Part shown: one piece after another, positions 9,352 through 22,100 of the stretch
Numbering within the stretch: the stretch's first letter is position 1
Layout of the letters: every line of letters starts with the position of its first letter
Assembly: GCF_000471905.2 (NCBI RefSeq)
Contig: NW_006496667.1
Span: forward strand, 15,614 to 79,613
DNA length: 64,000 bases
Reading direction: 5' to 3'
DNA from: Amborella trichopoda
Taxonomy: Eukaryota; Streptophyta; Magnoliopsida; Amborellales; Amborellaceae
Notes under the pieces: generated by a model
The model's database searches: none
What the model saw: only the letters and a program-made list of their open reading frames with translations
Told to the model about the DNA's origin: nothing
Program-made: the position numbers and the translations under genes

Positions 9352-11600
9352 GGGACTCAAAATTTGGATGAATCTTGCAAACTTCGGATCGATAGTGTGC
9401 TTATTTCTTGATGTTTTTCTTTAGTTTCTTCGTTGAATCACACTGAGTATGTCGTCTTGCTCGCATGGCAACAAACACTGTTTGATTTCATGTCTGGACG
9501 AAGATTTTGTCGACTTGGGTTTTTAGCCAAAATTTTCAGTAGCTTTGATACCTCCATGTGTGAAGTCAAACCATTCATCGTACGCAGGGTTCGGCCCAGA
9601 GATAGCCTCGAACCTTACACATATAATGCAATTGGTTTCGTGTTGATCAGGTACGTGAGCGTCGTGATTTGGCCGCTCGAGCAAGGCGTGCTGCTGCTGA
9701 ATTTTCTACAACTATCTTCACGAATCATCAACTTCTCTCTCGTTTTTCTCTCTGCTCGGGTGTCGTCCTGGGTCGTGCCACATATCAAAACACTCGTCTT
9801 GATGAAACGAACGCTCTTACCAAATTTAAGAGTGATTCGACTTTGATCGAGTGAAATACAGGCCTTTGAAGTTGCTGCTCGGGACTATGCACGTTAGCCT
9901 CCTTTAATGGAGATTGGGGTAGGGAGGCCGCGCAGGAATAGCGTGCGGCCTATCCCTTTTTGGCCTTGAGAGTGGGTTCCTAACTATTGAAATGCGGCTT
10001 GGCTTATATGTGTGTATATGGGCATTCCAGGCCACAGTTATCGCTTCTTCAGGACCCATAACTTTGTCTTGGAATGTGTATCATACAGTCATAACTTTGT
10101 CCTGGAATGCCCGATTAAGATGAAACTGGACTCATAGGGGTTCTAGACCGTGTTAGATCCAATGGTAGTAGTCCCACTGCTATTTGACTCACCAAAAATA
10201 TACTTCTAGTTATGGGGGTTCGTTTCAGGGTGCTAGAGGCTGATTTTTTTGAAATTGTTTCTTTTATCTGTACTACCTTTGACATGTCAGATTGAGACAA
10301 AACTTGGCAGGTCACCTTTTGGAGTGCTTAGGAAGATTCTGACCATTATCAAGCAATTATGAGACTATTGAGAATTTCAATGTATGTTAAGACTTTATTA
10401 ACTAACTTCTTCTTTATTCTGCATCAAGGACCAAGGTGTTGAAAAATGTCTTCAAATAGCTTGCCCTGCCCAATGTTTGTGCTTCGAGAGAAGCGAAAAG
10501 GACAACATTCGAAAAATTTCCTTCAGCTTTATTACTTTTTTCTTCCTAGCCACAGGACCACGTGAATGCCGAGGAAATTCACACAACACTGCAACTCGGA
10601 TGCTTAGACGTTTGGATGTAATGTACAGGTCCATCCATAGAGACTTTAGGGGGAGAAGAGACTTTTATGTGGGATCCTGTCGAAGTCACCCTCAAGGGAC
10701 TAATTGTGATTCTGATAGCTAAGGATTTTCTACGGACCTCGTTAGTCAGAATTAAGCCCATCTGACAGTTGAGTGCCATGTTGAAGGGCATTTTTTCCCA
10801 TTTAATCTGAGTTTTTGTATCATCTGGTGTCGATCCAAGTTTCAAGGATTTTGTTTCGTTTATTTTGGATGGTCTGCTGAAGGGAGTTCTGTTGGTGTTG
10901 TCTGCATTGTGCACCAGATATTCCTTGGCGGGCAGGGTACCTCAGTTTATTGAGGTGACCGGCTTTGGGTATAACACCTACCCACTGCTTTGACAATTAG
11001 GATACCTCTCTTCTTTGTCTGAGACAACCCCTAAGGATTCAATCCTAATTGCTGCATCACAGGACCAAAGTCATAGCTGACTTATCCTTCTTTAGGAACC
11101 TTTTAGCATTTTGGAGTGTGTTAGCGACCTTGTGGGAATAATGCTCTTCTTCATCAGACTTGTATTGCCTCTTCGGTGAGTTTTCTGTCATTTGAGTCCT
11201 TTTTGTGAATGGACTCAGGTTATCGGAATCCTTTCCTTGAAGCTCGTATTTTTAGAGTCCTGATATTGTGACACCAGGGATCTTTTCTCTTTTGAGTGGG
11301 GGCTAAAGCCGCCTGTTGAGGCTAGTGCTGCATCAACTTGTTTATTGGTCCAAGCACCCTTTGTGGGTTTTCACTTGAACTTGGGAAGCGGCATCGTAGA
11401 GATGGTTTTCACCGTCTTCCTTTTATTTGGGGTCTTTTAACCCATGACCTTTCGGCCATGTCCATCCTTATTTTTTCATATTTACTCATGGTGCCCTTTC
11501 GGGGTTTTCACCATGCCCGGGTTTTTATTTACGGAACTCTCTTACTCATGGTTTCATGACCATCCCCGTCCGTCAGTTTTACTCATGGCGTTCCCTTGTC
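9352..11600 (+). repeat. Long dispersed repeat, copy 2 (candidate LTR)
   Basis: Same orientation as 140-1600 and alignable along its length. This copy carries about 0.7 kb of extra sequence (roughly 10465-11150) absent from copy 1. Its right end coincides with the start of Ty1/copia-like coding sequence near 11600, where both copies stop matching just after 'gcgttcccttg'/'gtgttcccttg'. Several dozen small differences indicate an old duplication. Confidence 0.5.
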
Positions 11601-11609
11601 AAGTATACA

Positions 11610-12486
11610 CAATTTAATTTTTGTTTTTAGGCTAGACGATAAGGGTTACGAAATAAGGTTTAGATCTAATCAGGTCGCCATTGGTGAACATTCTCAAGCA
11701 TTGTTGTATGATACTAAAGTTGACAATTTGTACCAATTGAACATTAATAGATATTCATCTTGTTATATCGATGCTTCTTGTGATTCTTATGTGAGTGAGG
11801 ATGATTCATAGTTATGATACTTAAGATTATGACATAAGTAAAAATAAAATAAACAAAATAGTTAAAAGAGACTTGCTCCCCAACTTGGGAAAAATTGTAC
11901 TCAAAACATGCGAGCTTGTATTTCTGGTAAATTAAATAAGAAGCATTTTCTTAAATGAAAAAGTCTACTAAATTACGTAGCATTATTCACTTTGATACAT
12001 GTGGCTCATTAAATGCATAGAGGTATGAAATATTTTATAAAATTTATAGATGATGATTCTCATTATGGATATGTATACTTAATTAGTAGAAAGCCACATG
12101 CATTAAAAACATTTAAAGAATATAAAGCTGAGGTAGAAAACCACCTAGGGAGACATATTAAAATTCTTAGAACAAATAGAGGAGGTGAATATTACTCCGA
12201 CTTATTTACCGAATTTTGTAAGGAGCATAGTATAATTCACTAAATCATCATGCCATATACACCACAACAAAATGATGTCCTTGAAATAATAAATAGAACT
12301 CTAATAGACATTGTTAGGCTTATGATGAGCAGTTTAGATTTATCGCCTCATTTTTGGGGTGAGGGTCTCAACACTGCAATGCATATTATTAATTGTGTTC
12401 CAATTAAATCCATAGACTTGACCCCCTATGAATTATGGATTGGTAGGAAACCTAACATTACTATCTTGAAAGTTTGGGGTTCTTGA
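11610..12486 (+). pseudogene. Ty1/copia integrase (broken)
   Basis: The pre-integrase end is at 11640-11815 ('LLYDTKVDNLYQLNI'). The core is at about 11990-12240 ('HFDTCG', 'FIDDDSHYGYVYLI', 'TFKEYKAEVENH'). The second catalytic position reads 'LRTNRGGEY' where D is expected, so it is Asn. A stop at 12241 precedes 'TPQQNDVLEIINRTL', where the glutamate is kept. The downstream 'HFWGEGLNTAMHIIN' and 'TPYELWIGRKPN' are typical copia sequences. A stop also falls within the core at about 12013. Confidence 0.8.
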
Positions 12487-12949
12487 GTACATGTTCTTAT
12501 GCCGCCACAAAATAAAGAAACTACAAAGTAAAACTATCAAATGCTCTTTTATAGGTTAATCAAAAAACTCTAATGGCTATAGATTTTATAACCATGATAC
12601 ACTCGTGATGCTCATTTCCTAAAAAATATATATGATGAACGCATTTTAAGTAAGCTTATTAACTTACACGAAACCGATAAAGATAACGGTCTCGAAAACC
12701 CAATTTCTCAGTCTTCCTTTATAATTAGTAAGAATCATTCAATTGAACCTTGTCTACCAAATTAGCCCCACCTACCACTATAAACGAAATTTACGTATCT
12801 ATGAATGAAGACAATTATTTTTCCATGAGTGAGGATACAATAGATGAACCTCAAAGCTAAACGGAAGCTCTACTAACTCACATGAGTGGACTCAAGCTAT
12901 AGATGACAAACTTGATTCTATTTAAAGGAACCAAGGTTTGGTTGATCTC

Positions 12950-14385
12950 CCTAAAGATAGAAAATTCATTAGTTGCAAATGGGTCCTAAAAAAACAAATG
13001 CAAATGAATAAATACAAAGCTAGGTTGGTAGCTAAATGATTTACCCAAACGAAGGGTATATATTATGTAGAGACTTATTCTCCAGTAGCAAAATTTTGAT
13101 CGATTAGGATCATCCTAACAATAATTGTATATTTTGATCTAGAATTATTTCAAATGAATGTTAAAACAACTTTCTTAAATGAAAAATTAAAACAAGATAT
13201 ATACATGAAACGACCTAAAGGATATATAATTAAAAGCCAAGAAACCAGTATACAAACTTAAGAAATCTTTGTATGGTCCAAAACATTCTTTTAGGCAACG
13301 ATACTTCACCTTTCATAATGCAATTACTGAAATTTGTTATGCAGCCAATAGATTAAACCGTTGTATATATGTTTGAAATAATGGGTGCACTTTTATTATT
13401 TTTTCATTATATGTAGATGATATTTTACTAGTTGATAATAATATTGACATAATTAACCATACTAAATCACGGCTAAGTTCCTACTTTAAGATGAAAGATA
13501 TGAGAGAAGCATCATATGTACTAGACATTAAGATAACCAAATATAAAAGTTCGAGGCTCCTATTTTTATATCAAGAAAATTATTTAGAAATTATTTTAAA
13601 AAGATTTAAAATGAAAAATTGTAAGCCCATAGATACACTCGTTTGTAAAAGATTAAAATTGTCAGATAAAATGTGTCCATCAAATGACAATGATAAAGCT
13701 AAAATGGAAAGAGTTCCATATAAATTATGTTATGTTGTGTACAAGACTTGATTTGAGTCATGCATATAATCTCGTGAGTAGAATTTAAAATAATAATGAG
13801 ATGATTCATTAGCAAGCCGTAAAAAAAATACTATGGTGCATTCATAAAACTAAAAACTACAAATTGTACTACTAAGCTAATAATTTTGAAGTTACTTGGT
13901 ACTCTGATGCAAACTTTGCAATAGACCAAGATGATAGAAAACCAACCGTTAGACTTGTATTCCTCTTTGGAGGTGGATGTGTTTTTTGGTCCAGAAAGAA
14001 AAAAAGTTGTATAACTCAATATACTATGGAAGCGAAAGCCAAATATATTGTTTGTAGCATTGCTACAACTTATGCCACCTAGATTAAAACACTTCATAAA
14101 TTATGTGAAACAAGATATAGTCAGACCAGTTAAAATTGTGTTAATCAACTGCCATCTCATCAATTAAAAATGGAGCCGATAGTTCTAAAGGTAAACACAT
14201 TGAAATTTATTATCATTATATTTATGATATTAATAAAAAAAATGAAATAATTGTGAGTTATTTGCCATCATTTTTTTAAGTAGTTATTTACCATCATTAG
14301 ATATAATTACAGACCCTTTGGCAAATGAATTAAGTGCAGAAATCTTTTCGAAATATATACCTTTGATGGGACTTAAAAACATCTA
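12950..14385 (+). pseudogene. Ty1/copia RT and RNase H (broken)
   Basis: RT fragments are 'YKARLVA' (13014-13034), 'ETYSPVAKF' (about 13072-13098, then a stop) and the intact catalytic box 'YVDDILL' (about 13411-13431). The thumb is at 13491-13751 ('MKDMREASYVLDIKITKYKS'). RNase H starts at 'WYSDANFA' (about 13898) and has 'VFWSRKKKSCITQYTMEAKA'. The pol end near 14330-14385 reads 'DPLANELSAEIFSKYIP'. At least a dozen stops or frame shifts. Confidence 0.8.
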
Positions 14386-16031
14386 ACTAAGAAACTCCCA
14401 AAAATGATACTTTTCTTCGATGTTTTGGCCATAAGAAAAAAAGCCACATTAGCATTAGAAACTTCATGACGTGATTTTGGACGTTGTGTAGTGAAATACA
14501 TAACCACACTAACATGAAAAACTTCATAACAAAGATATACTTATAAAAGTTAAACCCACTAAGTGGTACAGATTTTATGATATATTGATATATTTATCCC
14601 TTATGACCAAATACGAGATGATACATGTGTAACCATGGAACCACACATGTGCCACATTTTTTTAATCTAATTAATATTTTTCTTAAAAATATTATGTATT
14701 AATTAGTATATATCTTTACAAGGATTTTAGAAAGAAAAAATCATTTTTTCAACACAGGACAACTCCCCATCTCGCAGGTATTAAAAGCCACTTCTCAAAG
14801 ATTACAAGAAAAAAAGTCAAACGTCACACCCCTCTATAAGTTCAGATTTCTTGACCATAAAAAAATACATATAAAATAATAAATAAATAAATAATTCTCA
14901 ATTATTCTTTAAGATTTACAATCCAACAATGCTTCCTTTTAATACCTAAGATTTTTTACAGATTCATCTCCTCTCCTTTGAAGTTAAACAAAAACATGCT
15001 TCATGCACACTAATAATAATAATAATAATAGATATCTCATAATCACAAATCTTCCTCTCTCAACATTGAAATACCCCTCTCGTGCAGAACTTGGCCCCCA
15101 CCCAAGCCAAATAACTCAAGCAAGTCCAACTGGATCAGGCCTGAGTAACATATATACATAAAAATGCCTTAAAATGTAGAGATAAATAAAATAAAATAAA
15201 AAATAAAAAAATAAAAAATAAAAAGAAAAAGATAAAAGAAGAAAAAGGTACACACACAAAAATGCCTTTAAAAAAGTGGAAAAAAAAAAACGAGATAAAA
15301 GGAAAAAAGGGATATAGAGAGAGAGAATATGAAAAGGGAGGTAGAGTTCTGCCCCTTCTAGAGGAAAAAAAGAGATGAGAGAAGGGGGACGAATTTCTGC
15401 CCAGAGATGCAAAAGGGGGACAAACTTGCCCCTCTTTTATAGAGAGCAAAAAGAATGAGAAAGGGAATAAACAATCAGCTCCCCCTCATTTTTCTACATT
15501 TCAGTAATAGTACACAGGCAAGCACCTCAGGGGCCCGCCTGAGTACTGCAGCACTCGGGCAAAATTCACCCTATGGTTGTCCATCAAAAATTGAAAACTT
15601 AGCCATCTAACAATTTTGCAATTTTGACACCAACAAAAGGACATAGAACCGGGTCTATGTTATGACACTAAAAAGCAAATAGACATTAAGAAATGCCCAC
15701 ACTTGTTCATGAGAATGCAAGATAATGGGCATTAGAAGCCCAATATTTTACTGCACAGGACTCGCGCCATCCTATCCAAGACTTTCCAAGTGCAGGTCAA
15801 CAAGCACTAAGAGCCCCATTCCGTTTTTGCTTCATAAAGAAAGAAGCAAAGTGAAGTTTGAGACCATTTTCTTATTCCTAGCACCGAAACATAGGCTCCA
15901 ATCATCATTATTAGATACAATACAACACGGAAATCAAACAAACCTCATCATTTTCAAAGGGACCGAAGAATGATATCAAAAATCAGGGACTCTTATTTAA
16001 CAATGATGATGATCGGAAACCAATTCATTCT
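14386..16031. other. Spacer after the copia relic; ACO 3' flank
   Basis: Contains simple repeats: (ATA)n at about 15010-15030, A-rich (AAAT)n stretches at 15185-15300, and a GA-rich stretch at 15310-15460. The minus-strand frames at 15116-15449 come from this A/GA-rich sequence. About 0.5 kb next to 16031 should hold the ACO 3' untranslated region. 'AATAAA' on the minus strand overlaps the ACO stop, and no better-placed poly(A) signal is obvious. Confidence 0.4.
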
Positions 16032-16109
16032 TTATTGGTTACCACTGTTGATCAGATTGCGTATAACGAAGGGAAGGATACCACCATGATTGAAGTAAGC
16101 CAACTCCAC
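16032..16109 (-). CDS. ACO: ACO exon 20 with stop codon
   Basis: Residues 973-997, '[20 protein letters not shown]' then 'NSGNQ', followed by TAA at 16032-16034. The acceptor is 'gggtggcag'. The tail matches the conserved end of plant aconitases apart from the last few residues. Confidence 0.95.
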   Translation of the reverse strand: MELAYFNHGGILPFVIRNLINSGNQ

Positions 16110-19100
16110 CTGCCACCCATACAGAAAAACAGAGTCATCGACATTATCCTGGGCAATCATAATTAAGTGAAGAATGAAAATGACCCACTTTTCTATGATA
16201 CCATTTAATTTGTAATATAGTAATCCATATTTCAATAAAAAGAAAAACCAAAAAGAGAAGTGCCCAGTTTAAATGACAGTGGAGGATGATGAGTGGTATA
16301 GCCAATGCACCTAGTAAACATACATCAGCTGCTATCAGAAAACATTCAAACCTAATAATCAGATAGTTCATTGGAGCTAAGAAACTTGAGAGTTTATTGA
16401 CAAAAACATAACCTGAAGGGTCACCGGTTCCTGCTTTGGAGTATCACAAGATATGCATCAGTCACTTCAACCATAGGTTTTGTTACTCATTGATGATGCC
16501 AAAAGCTGAATTTTGATGCAAACTACTTTTTTCTCTATGAGAGAGTGCCCTCAATTCACTCGAGATACCAACTCTCAACCACCAAGGCCAAAGCAAAATC
16601 ACAACTTGAAATCAATGGATAACAGAAGGCATTTTCTTTTTGTTTTTTTGTAGAATTTGTGTCTCTGGGTTGGTGGGTGGGTTGTTTACTCTTTTTTCTT
16701 TGTTCTTTTTTTTCCGGGCCGGGGGTGTGTTGCGTCGGGGGAGTTGAGAGGGAACTAAAACCTGCCTAATAAACTGTCATGCGGTTTCCCTTTTTCTTTT
16801 GCTTTTGTTTTAACGTTTTACTTTTTCATGCACACATTGCAGTGATTGCACAAACCCACTATAGAAATCAACCTGATTCATGGACATTTGTAGTTAACAG
16901 TTCTAATTTTGGCAAATGCATAAATTCATCATCATCATCATCATCATAGCCTTTCCCAATTAATTGGGGTCGCTGGCAAACGCATAAATTATTAACTATT
17001 ATTTATGTCTCCATGATGAACCAAGGGAATCCTGAAAATTTTAACCTCAATCAACACTGGTAAAAAAGGGTCACAATCTTCTGCTTTTCAGTAAAAATAA
17101 TTCAGGATAGCCACTTCATTTACCATATCATCCTGAAACCAAATAATTGAAACCATTCCTTTCCAAAAATATGTTGCAGCCACTAGCAAGAAAATTGGGA
17201 AATCTTATCAACTTACAAGGAACTATGATATTTGCAAGTCTAATGCTCTAATAGACAAAGATGACAAGGAAACTATACCTCAGTATCAAATCGAGCTGTA
17301 CAGGTGAAAGATTTGCCACTGTCAGTAACAACACTAATGTCTTGTCCAGGCCTTATCTCGCTAATGTTGCTTGGCAAGTTGATGGTGTACCGCTCGTGAC
17401 CTGTTAATCCCAATGTATCAGCATCTTCTCCGGCTTTGAAGCACAATGGAATAATACCCATCCCCACTAGATTGCTTCGATGGATGCGCTCAAAGCTCTT
17501 GGCAATCACAGCCTTGACACCCTGATTTGCCCATAACAAACATCACAAAGTTTAATCAGTCAGGAGATAGAAAAGAACAAACTACAGATAAGGGACAGCT
17601 CACAAACCAGTAGCATAGGTCCCTTGGCAGCCCAATCACGAGAACTTCCACTACCATATTCAGCTCCAGCCAGGACAATGGTGTCGTGCCCATCCTCCTT
17701 GTATCTCTGAAAATCACATCACAACATCAATCAGGCTAAGCTTTTATGCCCATTAGTATTTTGTGAATTCATTTTCCCTTATCCATGCTGCTGCTGCTGT
17801 AGCTGTGCCTGCCATTTCATGTATGAATGACAGACAAAGGGAAGCCTAACTGACCTGCCTGTGTGGTTACTACTTTTGTTAAAAGAAGAAATAAGACGGC
17901 ATACTATCCAGTATTTACTAGTTCAACAAAACGTTTTCATTAAAAGAACATATGGGAACCAAGACATTAAAATATTTGTAGACATCTTTTTCTTTTAGTA
18001 GATACAATATCCATGTGAATGGTTGTGTTGCCGCGGTCAATTTTAAAAAATGCCAATAGTAATTTGACCTTTGTTCAAATAATATCCAGTATCAATATCT
18101 CGTTGCTTCGGGAAAGTATTCATAAATTTGTAGTATTTAAGTTATAACTAAAAAATATTTTTGGGGGGCAAAATGAGAGACTGGACAATGCAGGCACAGG
18201 AACTGATTTTCTTTTAGATAATTAAAGAACAGACTAAATCGGCCAAAGGAAACTCACCATGGCTGCATCAAACACATAGAGTTCCTCTCCTGTTGGAACA
18301 TGGATCGTCTTGGGGCCAACCTCCCCCTTCAAGAGCTTGTTGACAAGGCGTATATTGGCAAATGTACCCCTCGCCATGACCTCATCATTGCCTCGGCGGC
18401 TTCCGTATGAGTTGAAGTCCTTGCGCTCCACCCCTCTCTCAAGCAAGTACCTAGCAGCAGGGCTGTCCTTGTGAATGCTACCAGCGGGAGAAATGTGGTC
18501 AGTTGTGATGCTGTCACCGAAGTTGAGCAAACAGTAGGCATTTTTCACACTGTGAGGGCCTGGGGGTGACATTGTCATTCCCATGAAATATGGAGGTTCA
18601 TGGATGTAGGTTGACTTGGGATCCCATGAATAGAGGGTGCTTGTTGGCACCGATAGCTGGTTCCACATAGGATTGCCCGTTGTGATAGCCTCATATGTGC
18701 TCTTAAACATGTCTGGCAGAACGCTTGATTGCACAACCTGAATTCACAAACAATTCTCATACTATCTAATCCTAAGATACTAGAAATTTAATAAAAAATA
18801 CAAAAATAACATGTACATAATCACGTACTAGTGAGGGAACACACTAGAAAATAAAAATGGAGATTTGTTCCAAAATGTGTATAAAGCAATGAATACTTTG
18901 CAATGGCTACCTCTGCTACTTCGTCCTTTGATGGCCAGATATCCTTAAAGTAAACATCATTCCCATCCTTTCCAGTCCCAATAGGTTCAGCCTCAAAATC
19001 GATGTCAACCTGCACATATTTATTTCCATGGTAATTGCTCAGCCCTTGCGCAGCAACTGCAAGTGTGAGTAATCTAAAGTTGAATAAAAGTAATACATTA

Positions 19101-22100
19101 GAGGCACTGTGGAATCATTATGCAAATGCTGTCTAACAGAAAATGATCAGCGATACCCCAAGCCCAAATAGCCAGCAGAAATAGGGGAAGGACATTAAGA
19201 AACCACAAAATTTGCATAAGGTAAATTATAATTAAATCTAAAAGGCCATTCAAGTTTCCGCATTAAGTAACAATATGAAGGTACACTCAGTGGCTCCGGT
19301 TTCTGGATGCGGTCATTGTGGAATGCGAATCAAATGAGACTTGACCTAGTACTGCCAATATATGTCCTGGATAAATTTTGCAGCACTAAAAAATATTAAA
19401 ATTAATAGTAGCTGTTTCTAGTTATCTTTCTCCATTGAAAGCATCCGACCACAGAGACAAGCATCTTGTGGTCAACTTTTAGGAAGTGACGTGCAGGGGT
19501 ATTGTTGTAAATTTTCCTTCAATGTAATGTGAAAGGGTATGTAAGAGGGGTATTCATGTAATTTATACCCCGAGTAGTAACAAATACACGCCCGCATGCA
19601 TGTACGCAAGCACACACAGACACGCATCAAATAAAGCTTGAGTTCCCTGCAGAACCATGCGTCAAATGAATCAAGGCATCAGAGGTCAAAATAGGCCAGC
19701 CTAAAATGTTTTAATTATGGGGATACTGCAAGAGTATAGTGTATGCTTGGTTTCCTCCATCTTCCCCATAATCCACCTCGTGAGAGACTGAGGAACTGGT
19801 TCCTAATCTCCTAAATTGATAATGGGTTGAGCATAGAGTTTCCCTCTCTCCCTCTCTCCCTCTCTCTTCTTATCTATTTCCTTTCTCTCTCTACATTCTC
19901 TCTCCTATTCCATCTTCAAAAGAAATTTTCTCTCAGATTGACCTGGTGCTCTCTCTCTAACCCCTCTATCCATGACCCTTGATCAAGTTCTTGAACTTTA
20001 AGGGCCAACCTATCCTCAAAAGAAACTCCATTTCTGACCTTCAAAAACTCGTTTGTTGCTTTTCCTCTCTTCTTTCTCGCTTGTCCTTTCAAAACACGCA
20101 TCTCTCTCTTTCTATGTTGCTTCATTAACTCGCTTCCACTTCAATAATAGAAAATTTTGAATTAAAAAGTATGGCGAAATTCTGAGTGATATTAACGATA
20201 AGGAAAAGAAAGATTCATTACGAGCAAATTTTTCTATATTTGAATTTCAATACTTGCATGACATAATTTTGTAACTCTGGATAGCGTTTCTGATTTCAAG
20301 CTAATTTCTTGATGGTTATGTAGTTTCTTTGTCTTTTTGGGCAGTTGGTTAATGCAATTGTTTTGCTTGTAGAACTCTCTCTCTTTCTCTCAACATTACT
20401 AGGCTGTTTCTAGGCTATTTCTATGAGCTATTTTCCATTTAATATGATCTCTACGGTCATCATAACCATGATGAGGTTGCTAAACTGTTTTAAATGGTGA
20501 CCAAGGGGAAGTAGGGATGTAAAGTTTAATTAGTTGAATAAATGACAAAAATCATTCCCCTTCATCACTGTCTAACCCATTGATCAAACGGAGATGAACT
20601 ACACTCATATAATGTTTTTTCTTCTATAATCTTGCAGTCATGCACTATACTTATATAGGTTTTTTTATTCTATTACTACGGTGTTGAGTTGTACTCGTAT
20701 AATTGTTTTTTGTCTAAATCTTGGTCAATACTGAATACGCTAAGACCTTCCAGCTATATTGGTTTGAATTATTGAATCTTTCTCAATATCTTTATTAGAA
20801 CACAGTTTCAGTAATCCATTTTCCATAATTCATAGGATATCATAACTCCATGACTATGAAATTAACATTGTATACAACCCTATCTAGGAGCATTTGAAAA
20901 AATAAAATGTTATGCACACTATGTGTGTGGAAGAAATAACATCCGAAGACTGAAAGAGACTAACATTGACATATAACCAAAAAAGAAAAGAAAAATAAGA
21001 CTAAGGTGCTTTCAACTTATGTTGCAATAAAATAAATGTTAGCCACCAATATGGTATTTTGTGGGTCACGTGGCTCCAACTCGAAAGGCCTTTTTCCACC
21101 ATCTATCCTAATTTCTCATCACTGTCACATAAGGTCCAACATTCTCAAAAAGAAATGTAGGGCTTGTTTGTGAAGCTCATATGATGCTAACCCACAAATG
21201 ATCGCTATCCGTGACGTAAGGCCCAACTTAACAATACATGCCAATTAAAGCAGAGTCCAACATACCTAAGTTTAAGCTCTTTTTCTCTACACAGGCATGA
21301 ATCCACAAGCCCAATCAGCTAATCCTAGAGCTTCAAGGCTTGCACACAAGGAGATCACACCAAACATTGTTACCTTAGTAGGTCTCTCCATCTCATAATA
21401 AAGTGCAAGGCCCTCTTGGCTGTATCCTGCTTGTGCTAGCCTACGAAACATTATGTTCCTTGAATCACATTCCTTGATGTCATCTTCTTGAACAAATCTC
21501 TAGCTACTTCCAACCTTTCCATGCTTCTGATACTAGGAAATCATTGGGTTAAAGCAAACTATACTTCTCGGAGAAACTTCAGCAAACATTTTGTGTGCCA
21601 GGTCTGGGCTACTGATGCAGCTGTGGCCACCAGCAACCAATAACCAGCAGTAAAACCACGTCTAGAGAGAAAATCGATTGGGAAGAAAAAAGCATAAAAA
21701 GGCACAATCAAGGAGAATTGAGACATCCACCACATTACCACCAAGAGAAACACAAAGAGAAGAAGCCCTCTCTCTCTCTCTCTCTACTAAATTAAAGTTT
21801 TCTTTCACTCACCAAGTAAAAGCCACCTTTTACAACAGATGTCCACCCCTTTTATAAGGGTTCTCTTTCTTTTCTTTTTTTTAAAAAAAAGGGACCTATT
21901 CCATGTTCTCTTATCCAAACGATAAGAGTGGCCTTTTCAACCCATAGAAATTTTTTTAATAAAAGATAACTCAAAAAAAAAAAAAAGAGCTTTCTTTTCC
22001 TTTTCTAGCGATAAGCCTACTAAAAAAAAAAGATTATTATTATTGACTCTTACCTTGTTTTCCTTTTTTTTAAATAACTTCAAAAAATAAATATTTCCTA

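Larger units (their letters stand above)
11600..14385 (+). mobile_element. Ty1/copia retrotransposon relic
   Basis: Domain order along the plus strand is the gag-pre-integrase end, integrase, RT, then RNase H. Integrase before RT defines Ty1/copia. No gag, protease or LTR was found on the left, where the match begins directly at the border of the 9.35-11.6 kb repeat. Many stops and frameshifts are present. The sequence after 14385 may include part of the 3' LTR, but no ends are visible. Confidence 0.8.

Noticed and set aside
15116..15449. Two overlapping Phe-rich frames of about 100 residues
   Set aside because: Produced by A-rich and GA-rich simple sequence in the ACO 3' flank.
17273..17278. 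ACO ending at the TAG after exon 19
   Set aside because: The donor GTATAG lies exactly here and a 78-base exon at 16032-16109 supplies the conserved C-terminal sequence in phase.
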